From Fluviicola sp. (GTDB lineage Bacteria; Bacteroidota; Bacteroidia; Flavobacteriales_D; Crocinitomicaceae), in the NCBI RefSeq assembly GCF_029266855.1, contig NZ_JAQSWB010000008.1, forward strand, positions 186,001-250,000: a stretch of 64,000 bases of DNA. The letters are read 5' to 3'. Shown here piece after piece: positions 9,793 through 17,964 of the stretch; the stretch's first letter is position 1, and each line of letters begins with the position of its first letter. A program made the translations under genes and the position numbers. A model generated the notes under the pieces. That model was not told the DNA's origin, ran no database searches, and saw only the letters and a list, made by a program, of their open reading frames with translations.

Positions 9793-10710
9793 TTAAATGA
9801 TATTTTCATCCAGTAATTGATTGGTTGAAGCAATGGTAAACCTACCTGAATCCATACATAATTCGATATCGATCCGGCCCAGTTTCAACCCACCGTAACC
9901 TACCTGGTTTACAAAAACAGATTTACCTTTTTGATTCTTAAACTCCTGGAGGTCTTCCAGGAAAGTATGCGTGTGTCCGCCGATAATAACATCAATTCCT
10001 GAAGTCGAAGCAGCCAATACTTTATCCGAAACCTGGTCGGTTTTGTATTCATAGCCCAAATGAGACAAACAAATGACCACGTCACACCCTTCTTTTTTCA
10101 AAGCATCCGCCTGTTGTTGTGCTGTCTGAACCGGGTCCCGGTAAGTCAGTCCTTTCCAGTTTTCCGCAGGAACCAAACCTTGTAAATTAACTCCCAAACC
10201 AAAAACCCCGATCTTGAATCCGGCCTTTTTGATAATGGTATATGGTTTTACAACTTCAGAGAGCGGTGTTGAACTGAGTTCGTAATTTGCGTTTACAACC
10301 TGGAACGATGCATGCGACAAAGCATTTTTATAAGCTTCCATCCCGATATCGAAATCGTGATTACCAAGGGTGACAATATCGTACTTCATTTCAGCCATGG
10401 TCTTCATTTCCAAAACTCCCTTAAACTTATTAAAGTAAGGCGTTCCCTGGAAGATATCCCCGGCGTCAAGCAACAATACATTTTCTTCCTGGTTACGGAT
10501 CGACTGAATCAAACCGGCTCTCCTGGAAACTCCGCCCATATTCGGGAACTTCGGATGGTTTACCGGGAAGGGATCAATATTGGAATGGGTATCGTTGGTG
10601 TGCAGGATCACTAATTTATTTTGCTTTTTCCCGGCACTCATCAAAGATGGCGCTACGATAGCAGCTCCTGCAATTACACCGGTTTGCTGTAAAAATAATC
10701 TTCGTTCCAT
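9793..10710 (-). CDS. Metallophosphatase, catalytic half of a split 5'-nucleotidase
   Basis: The 305-residue protein shows the metallophosphoesterase motifs of the UshA/5'-nucleotidase family in order: HTNDTHS (37-43), DAGDIFQGTPYF near 81-92, LGNHDFD near 115, CLSHLGYE near 202 and GGHTH near 245. These ligands hold two metal ions that hydrolyse nucleotide phosphates. It starts MERRLFLQQTGVIAGAA, a twin-arginine-like signal, so periplasmic export is likely. Length matches only the N-terminal half of UshA (about 550 residues); the substrate-binding C-terminal domain is encoded by the gene immediately upstream, one base away. This is the last gene of the nuclease/TonB locus. Confidence 0.94.
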   Translation of the reverse strand: MERRLFLQQTGVIAGAAIVAPSLMSAGKKQNKLVILHTNDTHSNIDPFPVNHPKFPNMGGVSRRAGLIQSIRNQEENVLLLDAGDIFQGTPYFNKFKGVLEMKTMAEMKYDIVTLGNHDFDIGMEAYKNALSHASFQVVNANYELSSTPLSEVVKPYTIIKKAGFKIGVFGLGVNLQGLVPAENWKGLTYRDPVQTAQQQADALKKEGCDVVICLSHLGYEYKTDQVSDKVLAASTSGIDVIIGGHTHTFLEDLQEFKNQKGKSVFVNQVGYGGLKLGRIDIELCMDSGRFTIASTNQLLDENII

Positions 10711-10711
10711 T

Positions 10712-11419
10712 TTACCAATTTATTCTTTCTTCAGGAATGTACGTTATTTTTTTCTCTTTTTTAACAGCCTCGATAATGAAGTCCCTAAAGAGTATGTTGG
10801 TATCCAATCGCTCCAAAGGATTGTTAAAGAAGGACATGTTATCTCCTCCATTAGCCAGAAAATCAGACGTAACTACCCAAAAATATTTTTTGCTTTGTGC
10901 CAGGCTATTCGGGAACTCCAGTTTTCCTTTCATTAAACGAAATCCGCCAATCGGTTCGCCTCCTTTTTCTTTCAGGTAGGCCTCCATTTCGGGAATCTTA
11001 TCAATGGATAATTTCAGGTACACTATCCGGTTGTCAAAAGGCATTACTTTATAAATATCTCCAACGGTGATCATTCCCATGGGCAAATCTGCTCTGAGTC
11101 CTCCGTTATTGATAAAGGCAACCAAAGGTTCATTTCTGAAAATCACACTGTCTTTTGCTTTCCTTATCAACTGGTCACACAACCAGAAACCCAGCGCGGA
11201 ATTGGGTCGACCGGTTACCAGGTCTCTACTCGTTTCACCGATTACCTGGCCGAATTCTTTGAGCATCTCTCTTCTGTAAGGAGCAATCAATGAATCCATT
11301 TCCACAGATGATTTGGCAGAACCGTCCACATTTTGTTTCGATCCTTTTATCTGTAAATGATAAGAGCAGGCCGTAAAGCCTGCTCCTATTAGAAAAAAAA
11401 GAAAAACTATTCTTCTCAT
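10712..11419 (-). CDS. Lipoprotein, 5'-nucleotidase C-terminal domain
   Basis: The 235-residue product has a lipobox (FTAC, Cys18) and then the 5'-nucleotidase C-terminal domain: GETSRDLVTGRPNSALGFW near 60-78, NNGGLRADLPMGMITVGDIY near 108-127, MPFDNRIVYLKL, and SDFLANGGDNM near 195. This domain normally clamps the nucleoside in UshA-like enzymes. Here it is a separate membrane-anchored subunit encoded just before the catalytic half, with one base between stop and next start. I infer that the two proteins assemble in the periplasm or on a membrane face to release phosphate and nucleosides from nucleotides. Only 2 bp separate it from the endonuclease gene upstream. Confidence 0.93.
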   Translation of the reverse strand: MRRIVFLFFLIGAGFTACSYHLQIKGSKQNVDGSAKSSVEMDSLIAPYRREMLKEFGQVIGETSRDLVTGRPNSALGFWLCDQLIRKAKDSVIFRNEPLVAFINNGGLRADLPMGMITVGDIYKVMPFDNRIVYLKLSIDKIPEMEAYLKEKGGEPIGGFRLMKGKLEFPNSLAQSKKYFWVVTSDFLANGGDNMSFFNNPLERLDTNILFRDFIIEAVKKEKKITYIPEERINW

Positions 11420-11421
11420 GC

Positions 11422-13593
11422 TTAGTTTTTAACTATTGTTTTTTGAGCTTGTCCGTATGGAGTCTTTACATTCACAATATACGAACCTGCTTTCAAATCC
11501 TGAATATTTAATTCAACTAAAACCTGATTGATCGCATCAGCAGATTTAACTACTTTACCATCCATTGTCGTAATCTGGTAACCAGTAATTGTTGTTGCAT
11601 CTACGTTCATCAACAATACATTCGTTACCGGGTTTGGATATAAAATAAATCCGTTCAATAACGCTTCTTCCACATCTGCAGTACAACCGAATTGTTCATA
11701 GTTCATATTTGTAAAGTTTACGAAACAAGCGTAGTTCGGATTATCAACAAATGGGTTTCTGTTTTCCTGAAGTGAATCCAAAAAGTCGTTTCTTGAAATT
11801 TCCCATGCATCCGGCATATCCTGTACGTTCCATTGTTTTAAGATCGCCTGATCCTGTCCGTATTGAATTGAACCACTGATCGGATTGGGGAACGCCCAGC
11901 TGTTTCCGCTTACAGTTGTGTAACAGATAGCTTCGTACATCATCGCTCTTGCCGCATCACCTTTGTGAGCATCTCTTGGTTCGAATACCTGGTTACCGTT
12001 TGCATCCGTTCCGAATTTACATCCCAGGTAAGTGGAACTTACATTCACCACTTTACCCAAAGGATAATTGCTTCTCAATGCATTTGCATTATTTTGGTTT
12101 GTAGGGAACAAATGGTGGTAATCATTGTACTCCGGTAAATCCTGTGCAGGGTTTGTCGGCATCCAGCTGTGCGGATAAGTATGCTCACGGCTGAATCCTG
12201 TTGCAGTAAAATCAAATGGTTCTGTATAGATCTTGTTTTCACCACTATAAACACAAGTTACCACACGACGATTCAAAGTCGTGTCACGTGCTGTAAACAA
12301 ATTCACCATATAAATACCGTAATTACTATAGAATTGTTCCTGGTGCGGGTTCGTCAAGTTGTGAAGATCAGCAACAAATGTTGGGCTGCTTGTATTAATT
12401 CCTGAATAATAACCGGCAGGGACCATTGAACCTGAAGAGGTCACATTTGCTGCTAAAGGAGCCGTTGCCAAATAATTTCTATATGTTCCAGGTCCGTTGT
12501 ATGCATATACTGTAAAATAATAATCGGTACTTGCAACGATGTTGTTCGGTGTGAAAGCAGTAGCTGCTCCGGAATAAACAACTTGGGCATCTCCAACAAT
12601 GTCTCCGCGCTGATATACAGTACCATCTGTCGGAACTCCTGTTATTACAGAACCTTTTTTACGTAAAACTAGGTATCCTTCTGCGCTTGTCGGTGTAAAG
12701 GATCCTGTAAGTCTGTATGATTTCACATTCGAAAAAACAAGGTTTGTTGCTTGGTTCGCAGGTTCTGTTGCCAGGTTACCGCCAATACCGTATAAGTTAA
12801 TCACATAAGCTGCTTCATCCGCATCATCACTGTTAATCGTAAGAACAGCATTTCTGTTACCAGCAGTTGACGGTGTAAAGTTAACGGTCAATGACTGGTT
12901 GGAAGCCGACGCAACTGTTGACGGGAAAGATGCAACTGTAAAGTCTGCAGCAGCCGGCCCTGAAATAACAGCACTCGAAACATTCAGAGTATTTGACGTA
13001 CCAAGGTTTTCAACCGTAAATGTAAATGGGGTCATGGTTGCAACCGGTGAACTAACGATTTGAGTTCCTCCAGAAACAATCGTATTCGTATTGTACATTA
13101 CATTGATTTCCTGGGCAGGTGTAGCAGCTCCAACTGCAATATTCACGTCGTCCAAACCGATATTTCCGCTTACTTTATTTGTATAAATGAAACGGATGAA
13201 TCGCGTCAATGAATTCGGATTATCCGTAAACATCTGGTAAACTCCTGCAGGAGGAGCAGTATGCGTGTGCAATGCCGTGTAAGAAACTCCGTTTGCAGAT
13301 TCTTCTACTGTGAATGTTCCACCGCTGAAAGAATTTCCTGCCAGGTAATAAGTTAATGCACCCGGAGCACTTGCGAAATTGATAATCAGGTAATCTCCAG
13401 TTCCGTCAAACTTCATTGCCGGAGGTGTATTACCGGAAGCAGTGTAAAACGCTGTTCCTGATTCTGTCCATCCAACAGGCAGGGACGTTGTGGTAAAACT
13501 CCACGTTGTTGGTAACACCGCTTGTGCTACAGATACGCTATAAGCAAAAGCTGATAACAGTAGTAAAAAAATCGACTTTCTCATTTTTGTCAT
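11422..13593 (-). CDS. Secreted endonuclease I with T9SS sorting domain
   Basis: The 723-residue protein carries an endonuclease I domain in its C-terminal half: FSREHTYPHSWMP near 466-478, then YNDYHHLFPTNQNNANALRS near 487-506, the catalytic histidine and metal-binding region. Upstream of it lie a lectin-like beta-sandwich segment (about 25-150) and a choice-of-anchor D/HYDIN-like segment (about 160-265, with LTVNFTPSTAGNRNAVLTI). The tail from about residue 650 (FILYPNPVTN) is a T9SS type A sorting signal. A signal peptide is present (KSIFLLLLSAFAYSVSVAQ). The fourth codon (ATG at 13584) puts that peptide at the N-terminus and may be the real start. Expected role: non-specific cleavage of extracellular DNA or RNA, feeding the 5'-nucleotidase genes 2 bp downstream. 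Confidence 0.94.
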   Translation of the reverse strand: MTKMRKSIFLLLLSAFAYSVSVAQAVLPTTWSFTTTSLPVGWTESGTAFYTASGNTPPAMKFDGTGDYLIINFASAPGALTYYLAGNSFSGGTFTVEESANGVSYTALHTHTAPPAGVYQMFTDNPNSLTRFIRFIYTNKVSGNIGLDDVNIAVGAATPAQEINVMYNTNTIVSGGTQIVSSPVATMTPFTFTVENLGTSNTLNVSSAVISGPAAADFTVASFPSTVASASNQSLTVNFTPSTAGNRNAVLTINSDDADEAAYVINLYGIGGNLATEPANQATNLVFSNVKSYRLTGSFTPTSAEGYLVLRKKGSVITGVPTDGTVYQRGDIVGDAQVVYSGAATAFTPNNIVASTDYYFTVYAYNGPGTYRNYLATAPLAANVTSSGSMVPAGYYSGINTSSPTFVADLHNLTNPHQEQFYSNYGIYMVNLFTARDTTLNRRVVTCVYSGENKIYTEPFDFTATGFSREHTYPHSWMPTNPAQDLPEYNDYHHLFPTNQNNANALRSNYPLGKVVNVSSTYLGCKFGTDANGNQVFEPRDAHKGDAARAMMYEAICYTTVSGNSWAFPNPISGSIQYGQDQAILKQWNVQDMPDAWEISRNDFLDSLQENRNPFVDNPNYACFVNFTNMNYEQFGCTADVEEALLNGFILYPNPVTNVLLMNVDATTITGYQITTMDGKVVKSADAINQVLVELNIQDLKAGSYIVNVKTPYGQAQKTIVKN

Positions 13594-13745
13594 TTGTTTT
13601 CTAATTCCTATTTTTTAATCTAGTCCGGATTTTTTTCAGCTCCAACGATCAGTTCGCTGTACCTTCAATAAAATCGGTCTTTATCTCTGAATCAAGTGAT
13701 GCCACTCATCCAAAAAGTTCATCTATTGTTGTTCTTTTCTGTTTT

Positions 13746-16466
13746 TTAGAAATTAATCCCCAATGTCAGGTTAAATCTCAACCCTTGTCCAAACACCACA
13801 GAAGCTGACTGTGCATCCGCATTAAATGGAGCATAATAACTATCAGTGGCATCAGCCATGAATTTTGTATTCAATACATTTGAAACCATTGCATTGAAGA
13901 AAAGATTTACTTTTTTGATATTCATGGAGTATCCTGCAAAAGCATTCAACAAACCATAGGAAGGTAATTTCCAGGCTTCTCTTCGGGCATCGGCGCCTTG
14001 GAGATAGAATGGATTAAATGCTGCATAGTATCTGTCGAACCACTGGTATTGCACTTTGAAATACAATTTTTTTATCGGTTCGTATCTCAGACTGAAATTC
14101 AGCATTGTTTGAGCAGCATCCCCAACATGAACCCCTTTTGCATCGAACGTGAAGCTGTAATCCAATTCCGGCACATAAAACGTTTCTGATGAATTCCATG
14201 TCCAATCGCCTAAAGAAAGCATTGCTTCAGCCTGAAGATTTTTAAAAATGTTATACGCAACATCTATCTCACCTCCGTAATGAATTGCATCCATTCCATT
14301 AATATTCAAATAAATGGTTGCAGTAGGATCATTTGGATCCGGAATTGCTACTCCAAATGGAAACGGTTTATTCTTCCAATTGGTAAAATATCCGTTGACA
14401 TTTACACCAAAATATTTGTTGGAGAAACTATATCCCAATTCCACTGCCTGAATAACCTCATTCTTAATTTCCCTAAAGAAACTGTTCGTATTGTTATCAA
14501 TAACATTACTAAATTGCGGTGTACGCGATAAATATCCTAAGTTTGCGTATAATTTTGAATTTTCATTCAAAATATAGCTTACTCCGGCTTTCACTGTTCC
14601 TCCGGGAATACTTTTCCAATCAGTTGCAAAATATTCCAATCCCGGAGAAGATGCCGTATAGGTATTTCCATTGTATTCAATAGTATCATTAGCACCGATA
14701 CGTAAAGTTGTATCTCCCAAATCCAATACCTTTTTCTGGAAATAGTCAACTCCTTTATAAGCGTTAATAACTCCCGAAAGATTTAAAAAGGCTGTCCATC
14801 TGTTACCGGAGTATTCAACAGAACCAAAAACTCCTCCCCACTGTACGAAACCATCACGGTCATTATTGTATGTATTCAAAGCAATTTTATCTCCCTTTCG
14901 TTTCATCGGATTAGGATCATTGAAGTTACTTGTATTGATATAGTAATCTCCACCGAGCAAATCGGTAATTTCCTGGTAGTGACTTCCTTTGTAGTAACGG
15001 TAATCAATACCTCCTGAAACAGTCCACTTCGGGTTTAATTCATATTGAAACTGTCCTAAATATCCTACCCAAAAGTGATTATTTACAGAAGAAATCAATA
15101 CCTGAGTAGATTTCAATTCCGTCGGGGAATACGCCAAATCAATATTGGGACCTCCGAATAATTGATCCACCTGATTTGCTTTTACAATTGCATCCCAATC
15201 AATGTGCCCCTCTTCGGTGTACAACGTTCCGGCTGAGTTTGCCAAGCGCGTACCTCCACCTTTACCGATAGACATATATCCAATATTGGAGATCGATAAT
15301 TTTTTATTGACCTGCCAAAAATCTTTTAAAGTGATCTGAGGCTTATGATAATAATTTAAACGCTCGTTTTTAATTTCCTGCTTCCCATCCTCATTGGTGA
15401 TATATCCCCAATGCTGGTTGAAACGAATTCCCCTGTCTTTAATTGCACTTTCATCGATAGTTACCCCCAAATCCTTTGCTACTTGGGAATCCCAGTATTG
15501 GATTGGCTGATAAAATGATCGTTGTCCGTGTTTTTGAGGTGCACCGAAAGCAGACAAACTAATCAAATGTTTTTTAATTACTTTTTGAATTTTCCCGTAG
15601 TAAAAACCTCCTTGTGTATTGGTTCCTTCTACCCAGCCATCTCCCTGTTTATAAGAACCTGAAAAATTAAAACCCCATCCTTTCTTTGTCCGTCCGGAAT
15701 TGTAAGAAAGCGATGATCTTAGGAAATTTCCTGTCCCGTACTCTTGTTTGAACGAAAAACCTTTTCGATTGTGCATTCCATTGGTTACAATATTCAGTGA
15801 GCCCCCAACAGATGGCATGGAAAGTTTCGTAGCACCTAAACCACGCTGGATCTGTATTTGATTGGTAATTGCATCCAACCCGAACCAGTTTGACCAATAC
15901 ACAGCACCATTTTCCATGTCGTTTACCGGAACTCCGTCAATCAACACACCTACATTTCGCTGATCAAAACCACGAACAGTAATTCGTGCATCTCCGTCCC
16001 CTCCTCCGGTTTGCGTAGCATATACTCCTGGAGTTGCATTTAACAACATAGGCAAATCACGTGATCCCAACTCTTCGGCAATTTTTTCCGCTGATATTTT
16101 GGTGATCGCGATCGGTGTTTTGCGATCCAAAGAAATATTACCAATAATCCTGATTTCCTCAATTTCGGTACTTCCCCCCAATTCCGGATCAATAATTGTT
16201 TCTTTACTTTTTACCGTAAAGTTTATTTTTAGGGTATCATAATCAAAAGATACGACTTCCAATGTGTATTGTCCATAAGGAACGTCCTTAAATTCATAAT
16301 TCCCATTATCATCCGAAATCGCCTTGAAGCTCCCCCCCATACTGATTAAAGCTCCCGGGATAAATTCTTCCGATACCTTATCTTTTACCGTTCCCCGGAC
16401 AATGGAAGTCTGAGCAAAGCTTAAAATTGGAAATAACAACGCCAATGTTGTAATAAATCGCAACAT
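13746..16466 (-). CDS. TonB-dependent receptor of the nuclease locus
   Basis: The 906-residue protein has a signal peptide (MLRFITTLALLFPILSFAQ), a carboxypeptidase-regulatory-like domain (residues 20-100, VRGTVKDKVSEEFIPGALIS), a plug domain (about 115-230, with RGFDQRNVGVLIDGVPVNDM and SVGGSLNIVTNG) and a 22-strand-type barrel ending FGQGLRFNLTLGINF, with the usual terminal aromatic. There is no SusD-like partner, so it is not a typical polysaccharide system. It sits between a lamin-tail protein and endonuclease I; import of DNA breakdown products or a cofactor is inferred from that context. Gaps of 152 bp to endonuclease I and 46 bp to the upstream gene allow either one operon or an internal promoter. 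Confidence 0.95.
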   Translation of the reverse strand: MLRFITTLALLFPILSFAQTSIVRGTVKDKVSEEFIPGALISMGGSFKAISDDNGNYEFKDVPYGQYTLEVVSFDYDTLKINFTVKSKETIIDPELGGSTEIEEIRIIGNISLDRKTPIAITKISAEKIAEELGSRDLPMLLNATPGVYATQTGGGDGDARITVRGFDQRNVGVLIDGVPVNDMENGAVYWSNWFGLDAITNQIQIQRGLGATKLSMPSVGGSLNIVTNGMHNRKGFSFKQEYGTGNFLRSSLSYNSGRTKKGWGFNFSGSYKQGDGWVEGTNTQGGFYYGKIQKVIKKHLISLSAFGAPQKHGQRSFYQPIQYWDSQVAKDLGVTIDESAIKDRGIRFNQHWGYITNEDGKQEIKNERLNYYHKPQITLKDFWQVNKKLSISNIGYMSIGKGGGTRLANSAGTLYTEEGHIDWDAIVKANQVDQLFGGPNIDLAYSPTELKSTQVLISSVNNHFWVGYLGQFQYELNPKWTVSGGIDYRYYKGSHYQEITDLLGGDYYINTSNFNDPNPMKRKGDKIALNTYNNDRDGFVQWGGVFGSVEYSGNRWTAFLNLSGVINAYKGVDYFQKKVLDLGDTTLRIGANDTIEYNGNTYTASSPGLEYFATDWKSIPGGTVKAGVSYILNENSKLYANLGYLSRTPQFSNVIDNNTNSFFREIKNEVIQAVELGYSFSNKYFGVNVNGYFTNWKNKPFPFGVAIPDPNDPTATIYLNINGMDAIHYGGEIDVAYNIFKNLQAEAMLSLGDWTWNSSETFYVPELDYSFTFDAKGVHVGDAAQTMLNFSLRYEPIKKLYFKVQYQWFDRYYAAFNPFYLQGADARREAWKLPSYGLLNAFAGYSMNIKKVNLFFNAMVSNVLNTKFMADATDSYYAPFNADAQSASVVFGQGLRFNLTLGINF

Positions 16467-16512
16467 ATTTATTCAAATAAAGAAGGTCGGAATAAATCCG
16501 ACCTTATTAAAC

Positions 16513-17562
16513 TTATTTAAGAACTACTCTTTTTGTTAAAACTGCCCCGTTATTATGGGTGATCTGAAGCAAATAAACTCCTCTGTTTGAACCCAACCTA
16601 ACAGACATAACAGGTGAAGCATTGTTGGAGAAACGGCCTACATGCTTACCAAGTGCATCTATCACTGTGATTTCATTGACACCCTGTGTGTTTTTCACAT
16701 AAACAATTCCATCATTTGTAGGATTCGGATACAACGAAATCTCCTCGATATTGTTCTCATCAACAGCCAATGGAGTACAATCACAATCATGTGATCCTAA
16801 TGAAAACCAGTTACCGAACAAAATAGGACCATTAGCCCCTTCAATCGTATCCCCGTTTTGATCCATCACATAGGTAACTGCAGGAATGGAATCCCACTCA
16901 CCAAGCGGATTAAAGTACGTCGGATTTGCAGTAACCCCTTTTTTAATTGATGACTTACGGATCAAAGAATGATCAAGTGTTAACAAGACCCCAAGACCTG
17001 TGTTATGAGGAGCAGTAGAAGACCATGCTCCACCACAACTGGAACAAACCTGTCCTTGCTCATTTGCCGGGTTTTCACCAATTTTTCCGAATACATCAAT
17101 AATCTGAAAACCGGTTGCAGTAGTAATTGAATTGGTTGAAGCACCTGTTAAAGTTCCTTTCGCTAACAATACGGCGTCGTTTCCATTCCAATAAAACGCA
17201 TTACTTGTGTTATAAACAGGGCTAAAAAAACCATCTCCCCGTACTTCCAAAGAATCCCAGATCGGGGCTTCCTGATCAGTTCCGTTCGGATCTCTTTTGT
17301 CCAAAACAGCTACAAAAACTCCGTGTGCAGGAATAGTTCCGCTTAATTGAACAGCATTCGCATTCGTAGCCGTAGATGAACCATTGGAATAACGAGCAAC
17401 AAAATACTCACCCAAATTTACTGCCTGACCGGTTGGATTATAAATTTCCAACGCTTTGTTGTTTGACCAACCCTCAACATACTCTGAGATGAAGATTTTT
17501 GAACAATCCTGTGCATACGCAACAGAAGATAACATACCTAAGAATAGTAATGCTTTTTTCAT
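16513..17562 (-). CDS. Secreted lamin-tail-domain protein with T9SS sorting domain
   Basis: The 349-residue product starts with a signal peptide (MKKALLFLGMLSSVAYAQ) followed by a lamin-tail (LTD) fold at about 20-150: IFISEYVEGWSNNKALEIYN, LGEYFVARYSNG, GTIPAHGVFVAVLD and NGNDAVLLAKG. LTD modules are common in bacterial secreted nucleases and phosphatases, often as accessory domains. The C-terminus (from LYPNPTNDG near 275 to LTKRVVLK) is a T9SS type A sorting signal. It is the first gene of the reverse-strand locus with a TonB receptor, endonuclease I and a split 5'-nucleotidase. No catalytic domain is visible, so a binding or scaffold role at the cell surface is the simplest reading. Confidence 0.92.
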   Translation of the reverse strand: MKKALLFLGMLSSVAYAQDCSKIFISEYVEGWSNNKALEIYNPTGQAVNLGEYFVARYSNGSSTATNANAVQLSGTIPAHGVFVAVLDKRDPNGTDQEAPIWDSLEVRGDGFFSPVYNTSNAFYWNGNDAVLLAKGTLTGASTNSITTATGFQIIDVFGKIGENPANEQGQVCSSCGGAWSSTAPHNTGLGVLLTLDHSLIRKSSIKKGVTANPTYFNPLGEWDSIPAVTYVMDQNGDTIEGANGPILFGNWFSLGSHDCDCTPLAVDENNIEEISLYPNPTNDGIVYVKNTQGVNEITVIDALGKHVGRFSNNASPVMSVRLGSNRGVYLLQITHNNGAVLTKRVVLK

Positions 17563-17964
17563 AACTTACTGATTATTTGAATTGTAGATAAAGTACTAAG
17601 TAAAGGTATAACAAATCCACTCAGCTTGTTTGCTGAAAAATAGCTCCAAATACTTCGGGAGAAGTCTTTGCTATTATGGATGCGTTTCATTTCTATTTCA
17701 TTATACCAAATGTTTTATTTCTAAATGGTTTCAGTCTGCATCAAACACAGCATCAAGGAGAACATCCAGAAATTTACGAGGCAAAGTTACGCCAAATAAT
17801 CTATTCTAACATTACATAATTGTTAACAATCAACTAAGGTTATACACGTTACTTTTCATTCAATCAAACTCATATTATACAAGCTGTTAACTATTTTACA
17901 CCACTCATCAATATTTCACTCGCCCGGAACAGTTTTTGGTTATTTTTGCCCAAAACAACTATGT
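17563..17964. other. Divergent promoter region
   Basis: This 402-bp AT-rich region separates the DNA-scavenging locus from dipeptidyl peptidase IV. For the reverse gene there is a TAACTTTG box at 17782-17789 (minus strand), which would leave a leader of about 210 nt. For the forward gene there is TATTTTTG at 17941-17948. Neither has a clear TTG at the -33 position. I see no coding frame. Confidence 0.5.
17941..17948 (+). promoter_or_regulatory. Candidate -7 box for dipeptidyl peptidase IV
   Basis: TATTTTTG fits the Bacteroidota primary sigma -7 consensus TAnnTTTG and lies 16 bp before the ATG. No TTG is found 17-23 bp upstream, so only half of the promoter is supported. Confidence 0.45.

Noticed and set aside
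13746-16466. SusC-type polysaccharide receptor
   Set aside because: No SusD-like gene next to it and no glycoside hydrolases nearby; context is nuclease and nucleotidase.
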